Shown one piece after another: positions 42,695-54,947 of a stretch of DNA of 64,000 bases (the stretch's first letter is position 1; each line of letters begins with the position of its first letter). Origin of the DNA: Staphylotrichum longicolle. Taxonomy: Eukaryota; Ascomycota; Sordariomycetes; Sordariales; Chaetomiaceae. A program made the translations under genes and the position numbers. The DNA lies in NCBI GenBank assembly GCA_019096155.1, contig JAHCVI010000001.1, positions 8,990,001-9,054,000 of the forward strand. The letters run 5' to 3'. Below the pieces are notes generated by a model. That model saw only the letters and a list, made by a program, of their open reading frames with translations, searched no databases and was not told the origin of the DNA.

Positions 42695-45600
42695 GTTGGA
42701 TTGTGTGGCGATGCGCTGCTAACCGGTTTACACTATGAAGTTTGGATGAGACAGTTGACTGGAGGTTCGAAGCCTGGGATTGAAAAGATTTTTGGGTCGG
42801 CGAGCACTCACTCCTTTATACTTTTGAAAACGGGGGATGAGAGCCTTTCGTCGTTGAGGGTCTCTGGCGTTGTCCCCTCGAACCTAGCAGACCCGGACGC
42901 TCAACCATCCCGAACTTCGACTATCCTCACTCGGCCAAAGCTTCGCTGCCGCCTTCGCTATTCACATGTCATAGCGGCATGCTCTGAAGGGTCACATCCG
43001 GTGTGTCTCGGATAATTCAACTGGCATGCAGGACGGTCGCGTGGATGGCCACGCTACTGTCCCAAACTTGGACATCTTGGGCATCACCGACTACGGCACA
43101 TACACCGCCAGAGAGAGGCTGATCTCTCGGCTGGGCCGGCTATCGTTCTGTACGACGGGGGTGTGGCCATCTTGGGCCTAGTATGGCGTGCCACATCTGT
43201 CAACACGTCGAGTCTCCTGCGCGTCATCAGGGGCTCCCCTTGTTCTATGTTCCGTGTGACTGGGAGACTCAGCAGGCACTGACACCACCATCGCATTGCT
43301 CCGGAGAACTATTCAGGCTTTCACCGCGATCCTTCGGCAGTCGATCCTCTCCAATTGCCATTGTTGTGCTTCAGGTATAATGAGCGCAGCTACGAATTCG
43401 CGCTGCGTCTGAGGTGATACAAGTCTATCAGGAGCCGTCGGAGTTGCCTTGCCGGACCTTCGAACCAGGGGTGAAACTTGATTTTTTGTTGCCCCTACGT
43501 CCGGAGTGATTTGGGGGGCTCTTTTACAAGACGAGGGCAGCAACTCCGACCCGGCTGCTTGCATCATATCCTCGCACTCGGCGGGCGCCTTGTCATGGGA
43601 TTGGATACCGCCAGCTCACCTGGCCTGCGTCCCGCAGTCAGGGGTTTGTGACCTGCGGCAACGACGGAGAGTGCCCATACGTCGCGTGCTCCTCTGAATG
43701 GTTGGTTCTCAAGGCGCTCATGCTTGGGACATGGAGAAGAACCAATTGGAACCAAGTAAAGGAGAGCAGCTGGATCGCGCATGCAGACACCCGTTCGTAG
43801 GAACGCCCGTGTGTTGAATGGGGGTGCCCCTGTGATTTTGAGACAGGCAGTTGTCACTGGAGTGGCGTGCGGCACTTCGATGAGACACCACCCGCGGCTC
43901 ATGGCGCCCGCTTCCGCCCTGCCGTTTTGCTCGACCTCGGGAAACTGAAACTGGACATCCCGAGAGCGCATGGCTAAGAACTACACCCAATTCTATACAT
44001 GGTTGTGTCTGACAGCATCTCTCAGTTGTCCCATGACCGGCGCTAATCAGATGTCATTTGGCAGCGCTTCGAGTGCGCGACGACTTATTCCTTGATCGTC
44101 GGCCCCCGAGGCATCAAGGACGATCGAGAGAGGAACGGCAAACCCTCGCAACTTGATTTTGACTCTGGATCTTGATTTTTCAGCGCGCGGGTTAATGAGT
44201 ACTCTGTCAAAAACGCGCCAGTTCATCGGCACACCTCACTTCCATTCTTCTAAAATCCTGACATCAGAGTTTGAGACGCCCTGGGTCGCCCCCAAGCTTT
44301 TCGTACATTCCAGAAGCTTTCTGGAACATCTAGCATCAAACCCCCACTCTCGCGAAGGTCAAACAGAAATCACCGCTCCGAGACCGGACTTGTCGAGGAA
44401 CGGGGTGAGTCCCGAAACTCGAGGCGACCCAGGAAGCCGACCAGGGCCGCATATGGTTGGCTCTCTGACGTGGGCTGAGGGTTTGTCACTTCACATGCAC
44501 ATGTCGGCTCATAGTCCAACATCAGCATCACCGCCTCTCCGGATACATCCAGAAACCGTACTACCTGGGCCTCGACTGCTACGAAGGTACCCATACGGGG
44601 AATATCCCGCCGTCTCACACCCCTCCGACCCGTTTGGTTAGGTGTCACTGCATAAGGTCCGAACTGGTCAAGTCTAAGCGAAACTCATAACTGTTTGCGC
44701 GATATCTCGTCGTCACCCAACAGCCCTCGAGACTGTTCAGTCAGAACACTCATCGTTCGGAACTGTTGGGGTCACCGCCAACGCATGTAGCATCTTTCAT
44801 CCGTTTCGGCCGAGAGAATGAGCATGGGACACAAGCGCCCAAAATTGCATCACGAACTTTTATCCGTTGCCTCATCTTGGCGCTAAGGCGGCCAAATGTC
44901 GAACGGTTCCCAGGTCCGGCGCGGTGGTAAGGTTGCCTTCCTCTTAGCCGTCGATCTTCGTATGCGGTACGAGTCTCGAGGACACTTTTCCACTGCTCCT
45001 GTTTCTCACCGCTACTTAACAACGGGGCCTTTGTCAACGCAAAAGAGCCGGCAGTTGCTTAATCTTGCGTTTCGGGAGCGACTTCGGGAATCTCGATGGG
45101 GGCATTGCGGTCCGCAAGGTACGTGATGCCATACGGATGGATATCGACGCCACTGGAACCGCTTGCAGGCCTTGACAGAGCGGACGCATGCAGAGTGAGC
45201 CGCATCCGGAGCAATACAGAGATGCAGGACGGTCACGGCGAACCCAGGGTTTCGACGGAGCTGATCCACGGGACCGATGCCGGGTGGGGCTGTGCCACTA
45301 GAACTACCCACTGCCTGTCGACAACCACCACGTTCTTCTCAACCATCACCATTTTCCGTCTCGCTCGGAATGAGCTTGGAGGTAGCTGCGTCACGCGTCC
45401 AGGACTTCGGTGGCTATGCGTTTCCACGCGCGCTGAGAGAGATATGTCGGACACCGAGCCAACAATGGAAGGAGTGAACACAACATCACTGCCAAGTCTT
45501 CGGGATCATGAAGGATTCAAAGGATGTCAGTTATCGGTGACGCACAGAGCATCTATTGGCTGCTCTCTGGGTGAAGACTAAGTTCGACGTGTACAGTACC

Positions 45601-47971
45601 CCCTTGGGATAGATACCGCACACAATCAGAGCAGAGCGAGGGTCGAAGCATGACCACATCAGATCGCCACGACTCTAGTGGGGTGTCCAGCTCGACTAAA
45701 GCAGTCTTGATAACTGAGAAAGAGATGAGCTGCATAATCAGTCTTTCTGCTATTGTGTACAAGGACCAGCCTGGCATCAGATTCAAGAAGCTGACCTCGC
45801 TATTGATGCTCAGGTGATGTTTCCTCATTCCCATAGCATCTAAGAGCCATGCTGCTCGATGAAGAGCAAAAAATCCCTCAGGGTCATGAGGTTCTTTGCC
45901 TCTTCCGGGCCCTGAAGCTCTCACACGATCGGACGAGGCAGACTAGACGCGGAGAGAACTCCCATAACCCTCGGAAGCTAACCCTACAATCTAACCAGCA
46001 AGATGGGTGAATACAACGAGATGAATATGCTTTGGTATGTCTTGACAGCTGCGGGTGTCTTGTGACCAGCTTTCTGGCTCACAGAGGTGGGCTGGGTTTG
46101 AGGAAAAACTGCGCCATCGCAATGTTTTTGAGGCTTTAGTAGGGAATGGCGATCGTCATATCGATGAATCATGGCTGTGAAAAAGTGATGATGTGGTGGA
46201 ATGGATACGTGCTTGAGTCTCGGTGCTTGGACTGCGCAGAATGTATCCCGTCCCCGCGTAAACCAGTCATATGGGATTCATCTATCTCCAAATGCTACCG
46301 TGTGTGAAAGTTTGGGAGTGTCATGCGGAGCTAGATTTAAACCTGCAGAATGGTTGGGGTTGTCTTGCTTCAAAGAGTAGAGAAACCCGTAAACTGAGTG
46401 CCTACGAGTTTCAACATTCTTGATTCAGTTTGGCAGTTCCGAACCCACGAAGCGAGCCGAAGCATTCGCGTGTTGTGAGAACACGGGCTGTGGGTTGTGG
46501 TGGCTTACGCAGTGGCTGACATCGGAGATTTGGCACGCAAAGTTTGACCCTGGATAAACGAGGGATCCAAGAGGGAAGCAATATTGCAACAGCAGACGCT
46601 CAAGCCAATAAATTCATGCAGCGGAACATGACTGACGGCGACGGGTAAAGCAGGCTCTCGGCAGGCGTTGCGACCCAAGTGATTGGTGCCGTGATGGGTA
46701 ATTGTGGGACCGATCTCGGCCACATGGTGTCAGCCTGAAAACCCCACTGGGAGCGGAAGGAGCGGGCCTTTGGTTCAGTTGGCTCATGGCTCAGAGTGAG
46801 AAGGATCACGTTTCCAGTCGTGCCTTTGTCGCGTTTGGGGAAACTGCGCTGCGAGGGAAATCGATTGGAAGCCCGATCTCTGGGCCCGAGACATGCTGGA
46901 CCCAGGTGGCCCTCTTGAGCCTATGTGCTCTTGGGTGGCTGGCCCACGAGCACGACCAAGGCAGGCACAACGCGAAAACGAGCATCATTGGCGCATCTCA
47001 TCCTTGATGTCCCGCAATACACACCGGCCAATCGCGTTGGCACGTTGGACCGGGGCCCGTGCCCGTCGGCCTGGACGAATGCCCAATTTTGGTTCGCTTC
47101 CCTGCTCGTCTGACTTTTGGGGGGTGTCCCCCGGTCCAGAGGGTCTCACTCAGCCCAGAGCGCTCCCGTGGACCACGCTCGCACCTGCACAACCAGGTCC
47201 GGCGCTGAAGTGGCAGGGCAAAAGACGCTTTTGCCAACATTTCCATCGCGGCACTCCCACTTCCAAGGTTTGCTGGTCTCCGCTCGTTTCTTTGATTCCT
47301 GACACAACCTCGTTTTCTCAACGGCCTCAACTCGTCACTCGCTTTGTCTTCCCTCTCGCCAGCGGCCAGTTTTCCACCGGAAGCGCCGAGCTGAATTGCC
47401 CGCAGCAGCACAGCCCACACGGACCCCCTTCGCTCGTTTTCGAACCCGAGATTACGCACGCCCAGAAGCCAACCCTCTTGCAAAACCAAAGTTAGAGAAA
47501 ACGCGCGACAACTTGGACTTCGCATACGACGACATTGCACGTCTTTGTTCAGTTTCAGCTTGGGAGCAACGACGCCTCGCACGCGGGATCTGATTTGGAC
47601 AAATATCGGACTGAGCGTGGCGGTGGAGGATTGGATTGGCACACGAGTACGAAGGCACCAACCGAACGTCCCGAAGTGACGGCCCGACGCCATCGAACTG
47701 GGAGAGAAGAAGGGAAGGTCCAGAGACCACGGCGTTGCGACACTCACGAGTTTCGGCTGCTTCCGGTGCATCGCGTCTTTGTCTGAGTTTGGGGGAACCG
47801 TCGCCAGAGCATTCGGATTCGGGTTGGGCGAGTTGGATCGACAGGCCTGACCAACCACCACCATTGACGATCAGCGTTGTTGGCTGCTGCAACCCATCCA
47901 CGAGCCCTGCATAGACCCTACTTCAGCGTTGCAGTCATACCACGGCGTCATAGCCCAAGGTTTCCTGCAAG
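42695..47971. other. 5.3-kb gene-poor interval
   Basis: No complete gene is convincing. Minus-strand pieces at 45059-45205, 45553-45924, 44370-44648 and 44047-44232 are protein-like in composition but belong to no family I recognise and cannot be joined. Long opposed frames at 46893-47864 look like GC-driven chance. No terminal repeat, transposase motif or RNA gene was recognised. A decayed locus plus the promoter of the gene at 47972 is a fair reading. Confidence 0.4.
45059..45205 (-). pseudogene. 48-codon protein-like frame, possible last exon of a decayed gene
   Basis: ATG to TAA on the minus strand. The second half (VDIHPYGITYLADRNAPIEI followed by PEVAPETQD) has balanced composition and looks like the soluble C-terminus of a larger protein. 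The same frame has a TGA a few codons upstream of the ATG, and no plausible upstream exon was found. It could be a remnant, a small gene or chance. Confidence 0.25.
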
Positions 47972-48863
47972 ATGGGTATGTCTTCCCATTGTTGCAAGCA
48001 ACTTCCTAACATCTGATCTTCTGCATCTGGTCTGCTCTTCTCTCCGACAAACTGATCGGCTAACGTTTGTTGCAGAGACTACACTTTTTCCCCTACAAAC
48101 GCTTCCCGCCTGCGCCGCGAGCTGCGGTCCCTTATACGATGCCAACGGCGCCTGCGTACCACCAGCAGCCCCGACAGCTGAGGCCAGCGTCTATGATAGC
48201 TGTTTCTGCAACGATGCGCGTCTCGCCCCGTTCAAATCCGGCACCTCCGGAGTTTGCGACGCCGCCTGCGCAGCGAACCCCAAGGACTTGAGCAGCATCC
48301 AGAGCTGGTTCACAAGTTTTTGCAACATTGCCGGCGATGCGAACAATGCGGCACCGACGACAGCAACAACTTCAACATCCCGGCCGGCGTCGGGAGGAAG
48401 CAATCAGGGCGGAGGAGGCGGAACCTGGTATGCATTGCCCCTCATTTTTGGACACCCTCCTCACATGATTGCGGTCTCGTCGCATTGTGCTCGATGGGGG
48501 GCGGCTCCATTCTTCGCGTGTCTCAGTTGCATGGTACTGACCCCGTACGCTCGTTTCAGGCTCGACAACCACTACCAGTGGGTGATCTTCCTCGTCATCA
48601 TGGTCGTTGCCATCATCGGCATCTGGGTGGGCGCCTGCATCTGGCGCCGCCGCTACGTCCGCAAGAAGGACAGACAGTACGCCCTCGGCACCAACCTCGG
48701 GCGAGCCACCGAGTCTGGCCGAGTCGTACCCAACCACAGCAGCGCCGGGTCAATACACGTGCCGGGCCCGGGCATGTTCGACCCCGCCCCGATCAGCTCC
48801 GCTGGCGTCTACGGCGAGAAACCGCTCAAGAAGAAGAAGTGGACACTCGGAGGCCGGACCTAG
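47972..48863 (+). CDS. Single-pass membrane protein with CFEM-like 8-Cys domain
   Basis: Three exons (47972-47975, 48076-48427, 48560-48863) give 219 residues; the first exon holds only ATG plus one base. The N-terminal part has eight Cys spaced C-x3-C-x9-C-x15-C-x-C-x15-C-x3-C-x16-C, including CFC in YDSCFCND. This resembles, but does not exactly match, CFEM-type fungal surface domains. A Thr/Ser/Gly-rich stalk follows (TTATTSTSRPASGG), then one membrane helix (VIFLVIMVVAIIGIWVGAC), a stop-transfer RRRYVRKKDR and a Pro-rich cytosolic tail ending in basic KPLKKKKW. The N-terminus is only weakly signal-like, so the start or first exon may be incomplete. Such proteins act as cell-surface sensors or adhesion factors; that role is inferred. 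Confidence 0.72.
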
Positions 48864-49481
48864 ACGAAACCACCGGACGACCACGCACCTCGGAAGTCCA
48901 GAACGCATTACGCCGTATATATCCCCTCCTTTGCTCATTGCATGACTTGGAGTGGACGGACAGGCTTGCCACGTCCCTCCCATTGCCGCACATGCGCTCC
49001 CGCGCAGCGCGCAGACTTTTTGCTTCAATCTACAAAGTTGCAGTATAATCGACTTTTTGGAATATTTGTTTGTTTTTCTCTGTTTTCTTCACAAAAGAGA
49101 GGGTTGGGAGGCAAGACATGGTGGAATGACATGCCCCCCGGGCATTTGGCGTTGAGGATTGGCGTTTGGAGGATGGAACGACGACTTGGTTTTTTTTTTT
49201 CTGTCATTTTTTGGTTATTCAACGGCCAGCCGAATTGGGCGCAGAGACGGACAGAAAATACTGTTCATGTCAATCCTTTACATCATGATAGTTGGCTGCA
49301 TTTCAGGATAGAAAGAACATTCCCTCACTGCTTTGGCCGCGTGGCCGCGTCATCTCATTCTCACATCTCCGGTTGGAACCCACCCGCCAAGCTTGCAAGC
49401 GACAGATGACGGAATGCAGGGGCTTGGACTGATGGTTGAGAGGGCAGAAGTTTGGGTGATGGAAACAGCTCTCAGACAAAT
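48864..49481. other. Spacer upstream of tRNA-Tyr
   Basis: About 620 bp holding the 3' end of the membrane-protein gene and a T-run near 49190. No gene was seen. Confidence 0.35.
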
Positions 49482-49569
49482 CCCCTTGTGGTGTAGTTGG
49501 CTATCACGTTCGGCTGTAAAGGAATTTATTGATACCGAAAGGTCACCGGCTCGATTCCGGTCGAGGGGA
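49482..49569 (+). tRNA. tRNA-Tyr (anticodon GTA) with a 14-nt intron
   Basis: A full cloverleaf folds by eye. The acceptor stem is CCCCTTG/CGAGGGG (7 bp, one G-T pair) with C1-G72 and discriminator A73, both eukaryotic Tyr identity features. The D arm is GTG/CAC around TAGTTGGCTAT. The anticodon stem TTCGG/CCGAA holds loop C-T-G-T-A-A-A once a 14-nt intron (49520-49533) is removed after A37, the canonical position. The T stem is ACCGG/CCGGT. The intron contains TTTAT, able to pair with the anticodon region. The T loop starts with C instead of T54, so the B box (GGCTCGATTCC) has one mismatch. Downstream T-runs (49575-49579 and 49584-49591) can act as the Pol III terminator. Confidence 0.88.
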
Positions 49570-50088
49570 CTTTCTTTTTCCACTTTTTTTTCTCGGTCGG
49601 CTTCCATCCGTCCCCCCCCTCTGACTCAAACCTTCTGTCTTGGCGGTGGTCCACAGGAGCCAGCCGTAGAAGCTCATTCTTCTTTATTATTATTATTACC
49701 CAGACCTACCCAACCATTCCGGGCAATGTCCCGTCTTTGCCATGTTGATGCTGTTGGGGTGACCTGCCTGTCAGCATTTGTGGAGACCGCTCACTGCTTC
49801 TGCTTTTGACACAGCCCCTGAACCGAGTCTTGGGAGGGAGAAGGCCTCCCTTCCTTGCCCACTGACAGCACGGATGATGCTCGTTCTCTGCTCATGCATG
49901 CATGTCTCATGTCTTGAATTGCAGTTATGCTTCTAACCACACCACCGAGCCTAGTCAAACACAACTCATCCACGGTAACAACGTTCAAAAGGAGGCAGCC
50001 AACGCCTAAACACCACAAAGCCACGAACTACCCCTCCATCACCACCTGCATGCAGTATCAAAATACCGAAGCGTCTTGTTCTCCAGTT
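49570..50088. other. Spacer tRNA-Tyr / debranching enzyme 3' end
   Basis: About 520 bp. Apart from the Pol III terminator T-runs and a short TTA/ATT run near 49682-49697, nothing was seen. Confidence 0.4.
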
Positions 50089-53000
50089 TTACCTCAGCGG
50101 CAGCTCCAACTTGGCCTGCTCCTCGGCCGCGTCCATGTACAGGTCGATCAGACAGCCGGCCGACCACGCCTGGGTAGGACTCTGCAAAACATCAAATCTC
50201 TCGTCAGCAAATCACGCAACAAATCATTAAACCCCAAAGCAGACACAAGAATAAAAGGGAACAACGTACCGAATCGGGACACTCCTCCCCGCCCTTCTGC
50301 GTCAGCTCCGTCAGCCCCGCCCAGGGACTCCTCTCAATCATGTGCTTGCACGCGTTCAGGCGCCTGGTGACCTGCTGGAACGCCTCGGTGCGGCCCTCGG
50401 CGTCGCCGCGCCCGCGGCGCATCAGGTCAAACTTGAGCAGCGCGCGCAGGAAGAAGCCCGTGGGCCACAGCCACTCGGGGCCCTGGTGGTAGTTGCGGCC
50501 CTTGCTGGTGGCAAAGTCGTCGCTGTCCTCGCTGTTGCGGTAGTAAGGGCGGTAGTTGAGGTCGCTGGGGTCGAGCGTGGCCATGCCCGTGGGGCCCCGG
50601 AGGGCCGAGTCGGCGATGCAGAGCGCGTGCATCGCGTGCGCCGGGTCGAAGAGGTCCGGCGCGACCGTCATGGCGATGGGGAAGTTGCAGCGGAGCTGGT
50701 AGTCTTCGTACTCCTTGCCCGAGCGGTAGAGGTCCTTGTAGATGCCGCGGCGGTTGACGACGGCCGGGTTGACGTCGTAGTTGGCGTCGTCGGACGAGGA
50801 GACAGGGACAAAGAAGCAGCGCTCAAAGTTGTCCTTGATGAGGTCGGCCCAGGCCCTGAAGGTGATCTCGGAGCCGTCGGCCTTGCGCACGCTGGTTTGC
50901 TCGTACTTGCCCTTCTCGCTGAGCGTCGCCACCCAGTTGAGGGCGCTGTAGAGGAGGCCGGTGATCTCAACAGCGGCGCCGTCGCGAGGGGTGCCGGGAA
51001 CACCCTTTGAGCCTGCCCGCTCGCTCTCACCCATCTTGTCCATCCAGGTGCCACAGTTGTGCTGGTTGCCGCCAAAGACAAACCCGTTGCTCCAGTCGAC
51101 CTTGATCTCCTGGTTGAAGCCCTCGTCGCGCATTTGCATATCGAGGTTCGGCCCGGCGTTCGCTTCGCGGAACTTCATTCCTTCCGCGTGGCGCTGGAAA
51201 ACCTCCTGGATAATCTCACGGATCGTGCTCTCCTTGCTGTACGCCCGCGAGTCGTCCGCAGGGAACCAGGTGTCATCATATGGCAGGAATCGCCTCTTGA
51301 CTTTCTCATCAAGCAGCGACAAGCCGTTGGGCGCGATTCGGGTGTAGTCCTGGATGCACTGCAAGAAGAACCAGACCGAATCTCGGGCGTTGTATCGCGG
51401 AGTATTTCCGCTGCCGAGCAAGTTAGGGATCATGCCGTGCTTGAGCACACTCGCAAAGGCGTGGATGTGCTCCTTTGCCTCGTCGAAGCGACCCGTGCCC
51501 AGATACAAGCCACGGAGAGAGATAAAGACATCGCGACCCCAGCAACGAGCCCACTCCACCGCAAAATGTGGGAGACCTGCTGCAAGCGAGGGGACTAAGC
51601 GGTTGGGGTAGAGCGACGCAGAGTTGACGAGTCCAGTTTGTTGGACGCTGACCATAGCCAAGCTCTGCACGAACCACTGTCCTTTGCGGATGTGGATGTT
51701 CATGAGAGAAATGCCCCTCTCGGTGGCCGCCGTGTAGGCAGTCCGAAGAACCAAGCCAAAGTAGCGCGGAAGAAGGAAGCTGGGGATGCTGCGGATAGCC
51801 TCAAACCGCTCCTTGATCCAAGCAGCAGGCTTGGCCAGGCGGCTGTAGAGTGGCTTTTGGGAAGCACGCTCCAGTCTACCGACAATGTAGTCAAGAACCC
51901 ACTGCCCGTCGCGAAGGTTCTGGCAAAGGGGATGCGCAAGGTTGTTGTCCCTGATGATGTCCTTGAGAATACTCCACCATCCTTGCAAGCCGGCGTAGAC
52001 AAGCTTTCCATGCCCTGGGATGTCATAGACGCCATCCCGGCCTTCGCTGGCATCCCGCTCCTCGGGCTCGCACTTGTACAGCAGGAAGTTCAGGTCGACA
52101 AGATCAAGTTCCTCCATCGCAGCCTTGGCGCCCGACGTGACAAAGGTGTCCAGTCCGCTCGAGTGCTCCGCGGTAGGGATCCATGTCTCGAACAGGGCAA
52201 TGCTGCCAGGCGGGAACCTGTCACGAACAGTGATGACGGTGTCGTCTCCCTTCACTTCCATGCGAATACCGGGAACGGCGATGAGACGACTCGGAAGGCC
52301 ACGCAGGTGCCGCCTGTCGCTGAGCACCTCCTCGACGGCCTCCTTGCTTGTGTCCACTTCGAGCATCCAGCTGCCCAGATGCTTGGCTTTGGTGCCCGTG
52401 AGGCGAACGGGGTTGAAGGCCCCATTTCCGTTGCCATAACCGGGGAACGCGGTGTGCGCAATGAGGAAATATCCCTTCCGGGAGCCGGGGTGAACGCGAT
52501 GGACGGTGACATACTCGTCCTCGTGGTGGATGTGGGTTTCATCGTAGCCGTCCATGCCCATCAAGGTGTGAATTTGGTTGAGCAGCTTCTTAACACCGGC
52601 GATACCGCCTTTTCCTTCCCCAACCTTCACCGGGAACTTGGATGCCTCTGACGTGTAGAGCCGGGTTTCTCCCACGAGGTCCACCAGCTTGGGGTAGATC
52701 TCATCGTATCCCATAACGCTTCCAGTGGCACTGGAGCACATGCTCACCAGCGCGGCGTTGGGCAAGGTGTCGCGGGCGTCGCGCTTCTGAGCCGGGACTT
52801 CGTTGTCGTGGGTGCAGTCCATGAAGAGGGCTTGCACCGGGACGGGCTTGATGCGGCGGATGATCTCACGTGTGTACTCGTGCCCATTCGTGTGGGGGTC
52901 TCCCGTTTCTTTTGCGGGAGTGCGCACCTCGGTGCTCGAGATTTCGTCCACCTCAAAGCTGCCGATGGGACGGCCGCCGTGGCGATGGACCAGCCGGCTG

Positions 53001-54947
53001 AGCTCGCCAGTGCTCCATGCCTGCATAGCCTCACGGATGAGCGAGCTCAGGCCGAGCCGCTTCACAAACACGTAGTCCATCTCCTCGGAACCTGTAAACA
53101 GCTCGGCAACAACATAGAGATTCGGGCGGACACGACGCGCTTCGTCCAGGATGTGCTCGGCAACGTGAATCGGCGTCGAGTGGCAGTTGTCGATTCTGAA
53201 GCCGGCGAAGTATTTGGCAAGCATCCGCGCATACTTGGTCATGTGCTCCCAAAGATATGGGCTGTCCTTGGGGCCGGATCCGTACCGCAGCTTGGTGCAG
53301 TCGCCCCAGACGATAACCTCCCGGCGGAGGTAGACCCGGGACTCGGGGCCGGCATTGTCAACCAGGGCGTTTCCGCCCCACACCCAGCCGTTGTTCACGA
53401 GGACCAAGTCTTCCTTTTTGTGCTTGGCTGTGACTTCGTTCCGAGGCAGGCGAGTGAAGTACGTCTCGATGAGAGGGTTTTCCCGGTTGATGGGCCCCAA
53501 CCGCGGCCCATGCTCATCCAAGCGCACGTACTTGATGCGGTTGAAGATCTGTTGAAGCGTCTCGTCCACTTCCTTGTCGTACTCTTGGTAAAACGGCACG
53601 TTGACGATGTTGAGAACCTCGATGAGCTTGGTCTGAGCCGCCGCCTGGTCAGCAGTATCCCCCTTGTCGCTCTCGTATCTCCCGAACAGGGCTGACAAGA
53701 GGCCGGCAGCAATGCTGGGATCCACTCTCCTCCTGAACCGCTCCCCAAGGCGATCCGTGCCCTTGAGACCATACTTTATCAACCACTGCGCAAGCTCTTC
53801 TGGCGTCGCCGAGTGCAAGGAGTCGGGCCCGGCGGCTCCGAGGGAGCCCTCCGGGAAAACGGTCTTGCCAATGGCCCACGACTCGACCGCCGCGTCGGCA
53901 TCCCGCTCGACGTCGGTGACGTAGTACTCCCAGAGGCGGATCTCGGCAATCACCTCCTTCTTGACTGCGTCCATGATTTTGATGAGGTCATCCACAGACT
54001 TGAGCTCCGTGGGAAGCCCCAGCTGCTCCAGCTTGAAGCCCAGTTCCAGCAGCTTTGTGTCCAAAAGATAGGCGGACTCCAGCCACGGGGCTGTTGTCAA
54101 GTTGTAACCAGCTTCTGGATGCTCTTGCAACCACTGGCTGTTGTTAGCCGTGTGATTGAGGACAATATCCGTTAAGCTGAGCAAAGAGTGATTCTTTTCC
54201 AGGCTCTGCACCATCTTCTCGACGTCCTTCTCGCCTTCGGGAAAGCAGGCTGGGTCCCACCCGAGCTGGTCATACAAGCTGTACGGCGAGTTCGACACGC
54301 CCCGGACTTGCAGCGGGGTAAAGTGCACCATGTTGTAGCCGCGGTCGCTGATGCCCCTGAGATGACGCTCCCAGTCCTGCGGGTATTTGCCCATGAACTT
54401 GCTGATGAGCGAGAAGACGGACAAGGCGGGGAGCGGCAGGGGCTGGCCATCCAGCGTCAGGCGCGGGGCCACGTCGATGTAGTACCATGGTGTCTTTTTC
54501 GTCTTGGGCTCCGAGCCGGAGCTCGTCTCAGTCAATTGGTTCGACAGACTCGGCAGCTCGGCGTAGGTGGTGTAGAAGGCGTAAGCACCAGCTTCGTAGA
54601 TGGGGATGGAGATCTCGATTGTGCGATTGAAGTCCGGGACGAGCCTAAAACGCAAACATTAGCATTCCGCGTGATTCTCTGCAATCGAACCTATCTGCAC
54701 AGAGGGAAAGGCCGTACTTGAACTCCCGAAACCTGTCGCGGCGGAACTCGGCGCCCTGCTCGGGGATGTTGACCCACAAGCTGCCATGGCGGCAGATGCT
54801 CGACGTGCCCTCGACGGCGAAGCGGATGGTGATGGGGTCGTTGTGTTTGGGGGCCAGGTAGATGTACTCGCCAGCGACCTGGGGCGAGCCATCGTCGTTG
54901 AGCGGCAGCAGGTAGACCTCGTTGGAAACCATGGTTTTGGGTACCAT
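50089..54947 (-). CDS. GDB1: Glycogen debranching enzyme (4-alpha-glucanotransferase / amylo-1,6-glucosidase)
   Basis: A 1565-residue bifunctional cytosolic enzyme, the usual length for eukaryotic Gdb1/AGL. Three exons: 54947-54718, 54644-50270 and 50181-50089, with 73- and 88-nt introns. The N-terminal half is a GH13-type transferase: DIVLNHTANNS, the nucleophile region GFRIDNCHSTP (Asp about 562) and the acid region VVAELFTGSEE (Glu about 591). The C-terminal half is the GH133-type glucosidase, with AVEWARCWGRDVFISLRGL, FVFGGNQHNCGTWMDKMGES and the end SSPTQAWSAGCLIDLY. The last exon is needed to complete that conserved end. Either of two close Mets (54947 or 54932) may be the start. It is divergent from the GPD gene across 2.8 kb. 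Confidence 0.95.

Noticed and set aside
45553..45924. 123-codon minus-strand frame that vaguely recalls a cytochrome P450 end
   Set aside because: No heme-binding Cys motif or ExxR helix is present; the likeness is limited to a few hydrophobic positions.
46750..46840. tRNA-like stretch with GGTTCAGTTGGCTCA
   Set aside because: No acceptor stem or anticodon arm can be folded around it.
46893..47864. 200- and 288-codon opposed frames upstream of the membrane-protein gene
   Set aside because: Mutually overlapping, rich in Arg/Pro/Ser, without family features. Probably promoter DNA of the gene at 47972.
50342..53695. Several 200-340-codon plus-strand frames inside the debranching-enzyme gene
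   Set aside because: Antisense shadows of a highly conserved gene; composition is typical of reverse-complement reading.
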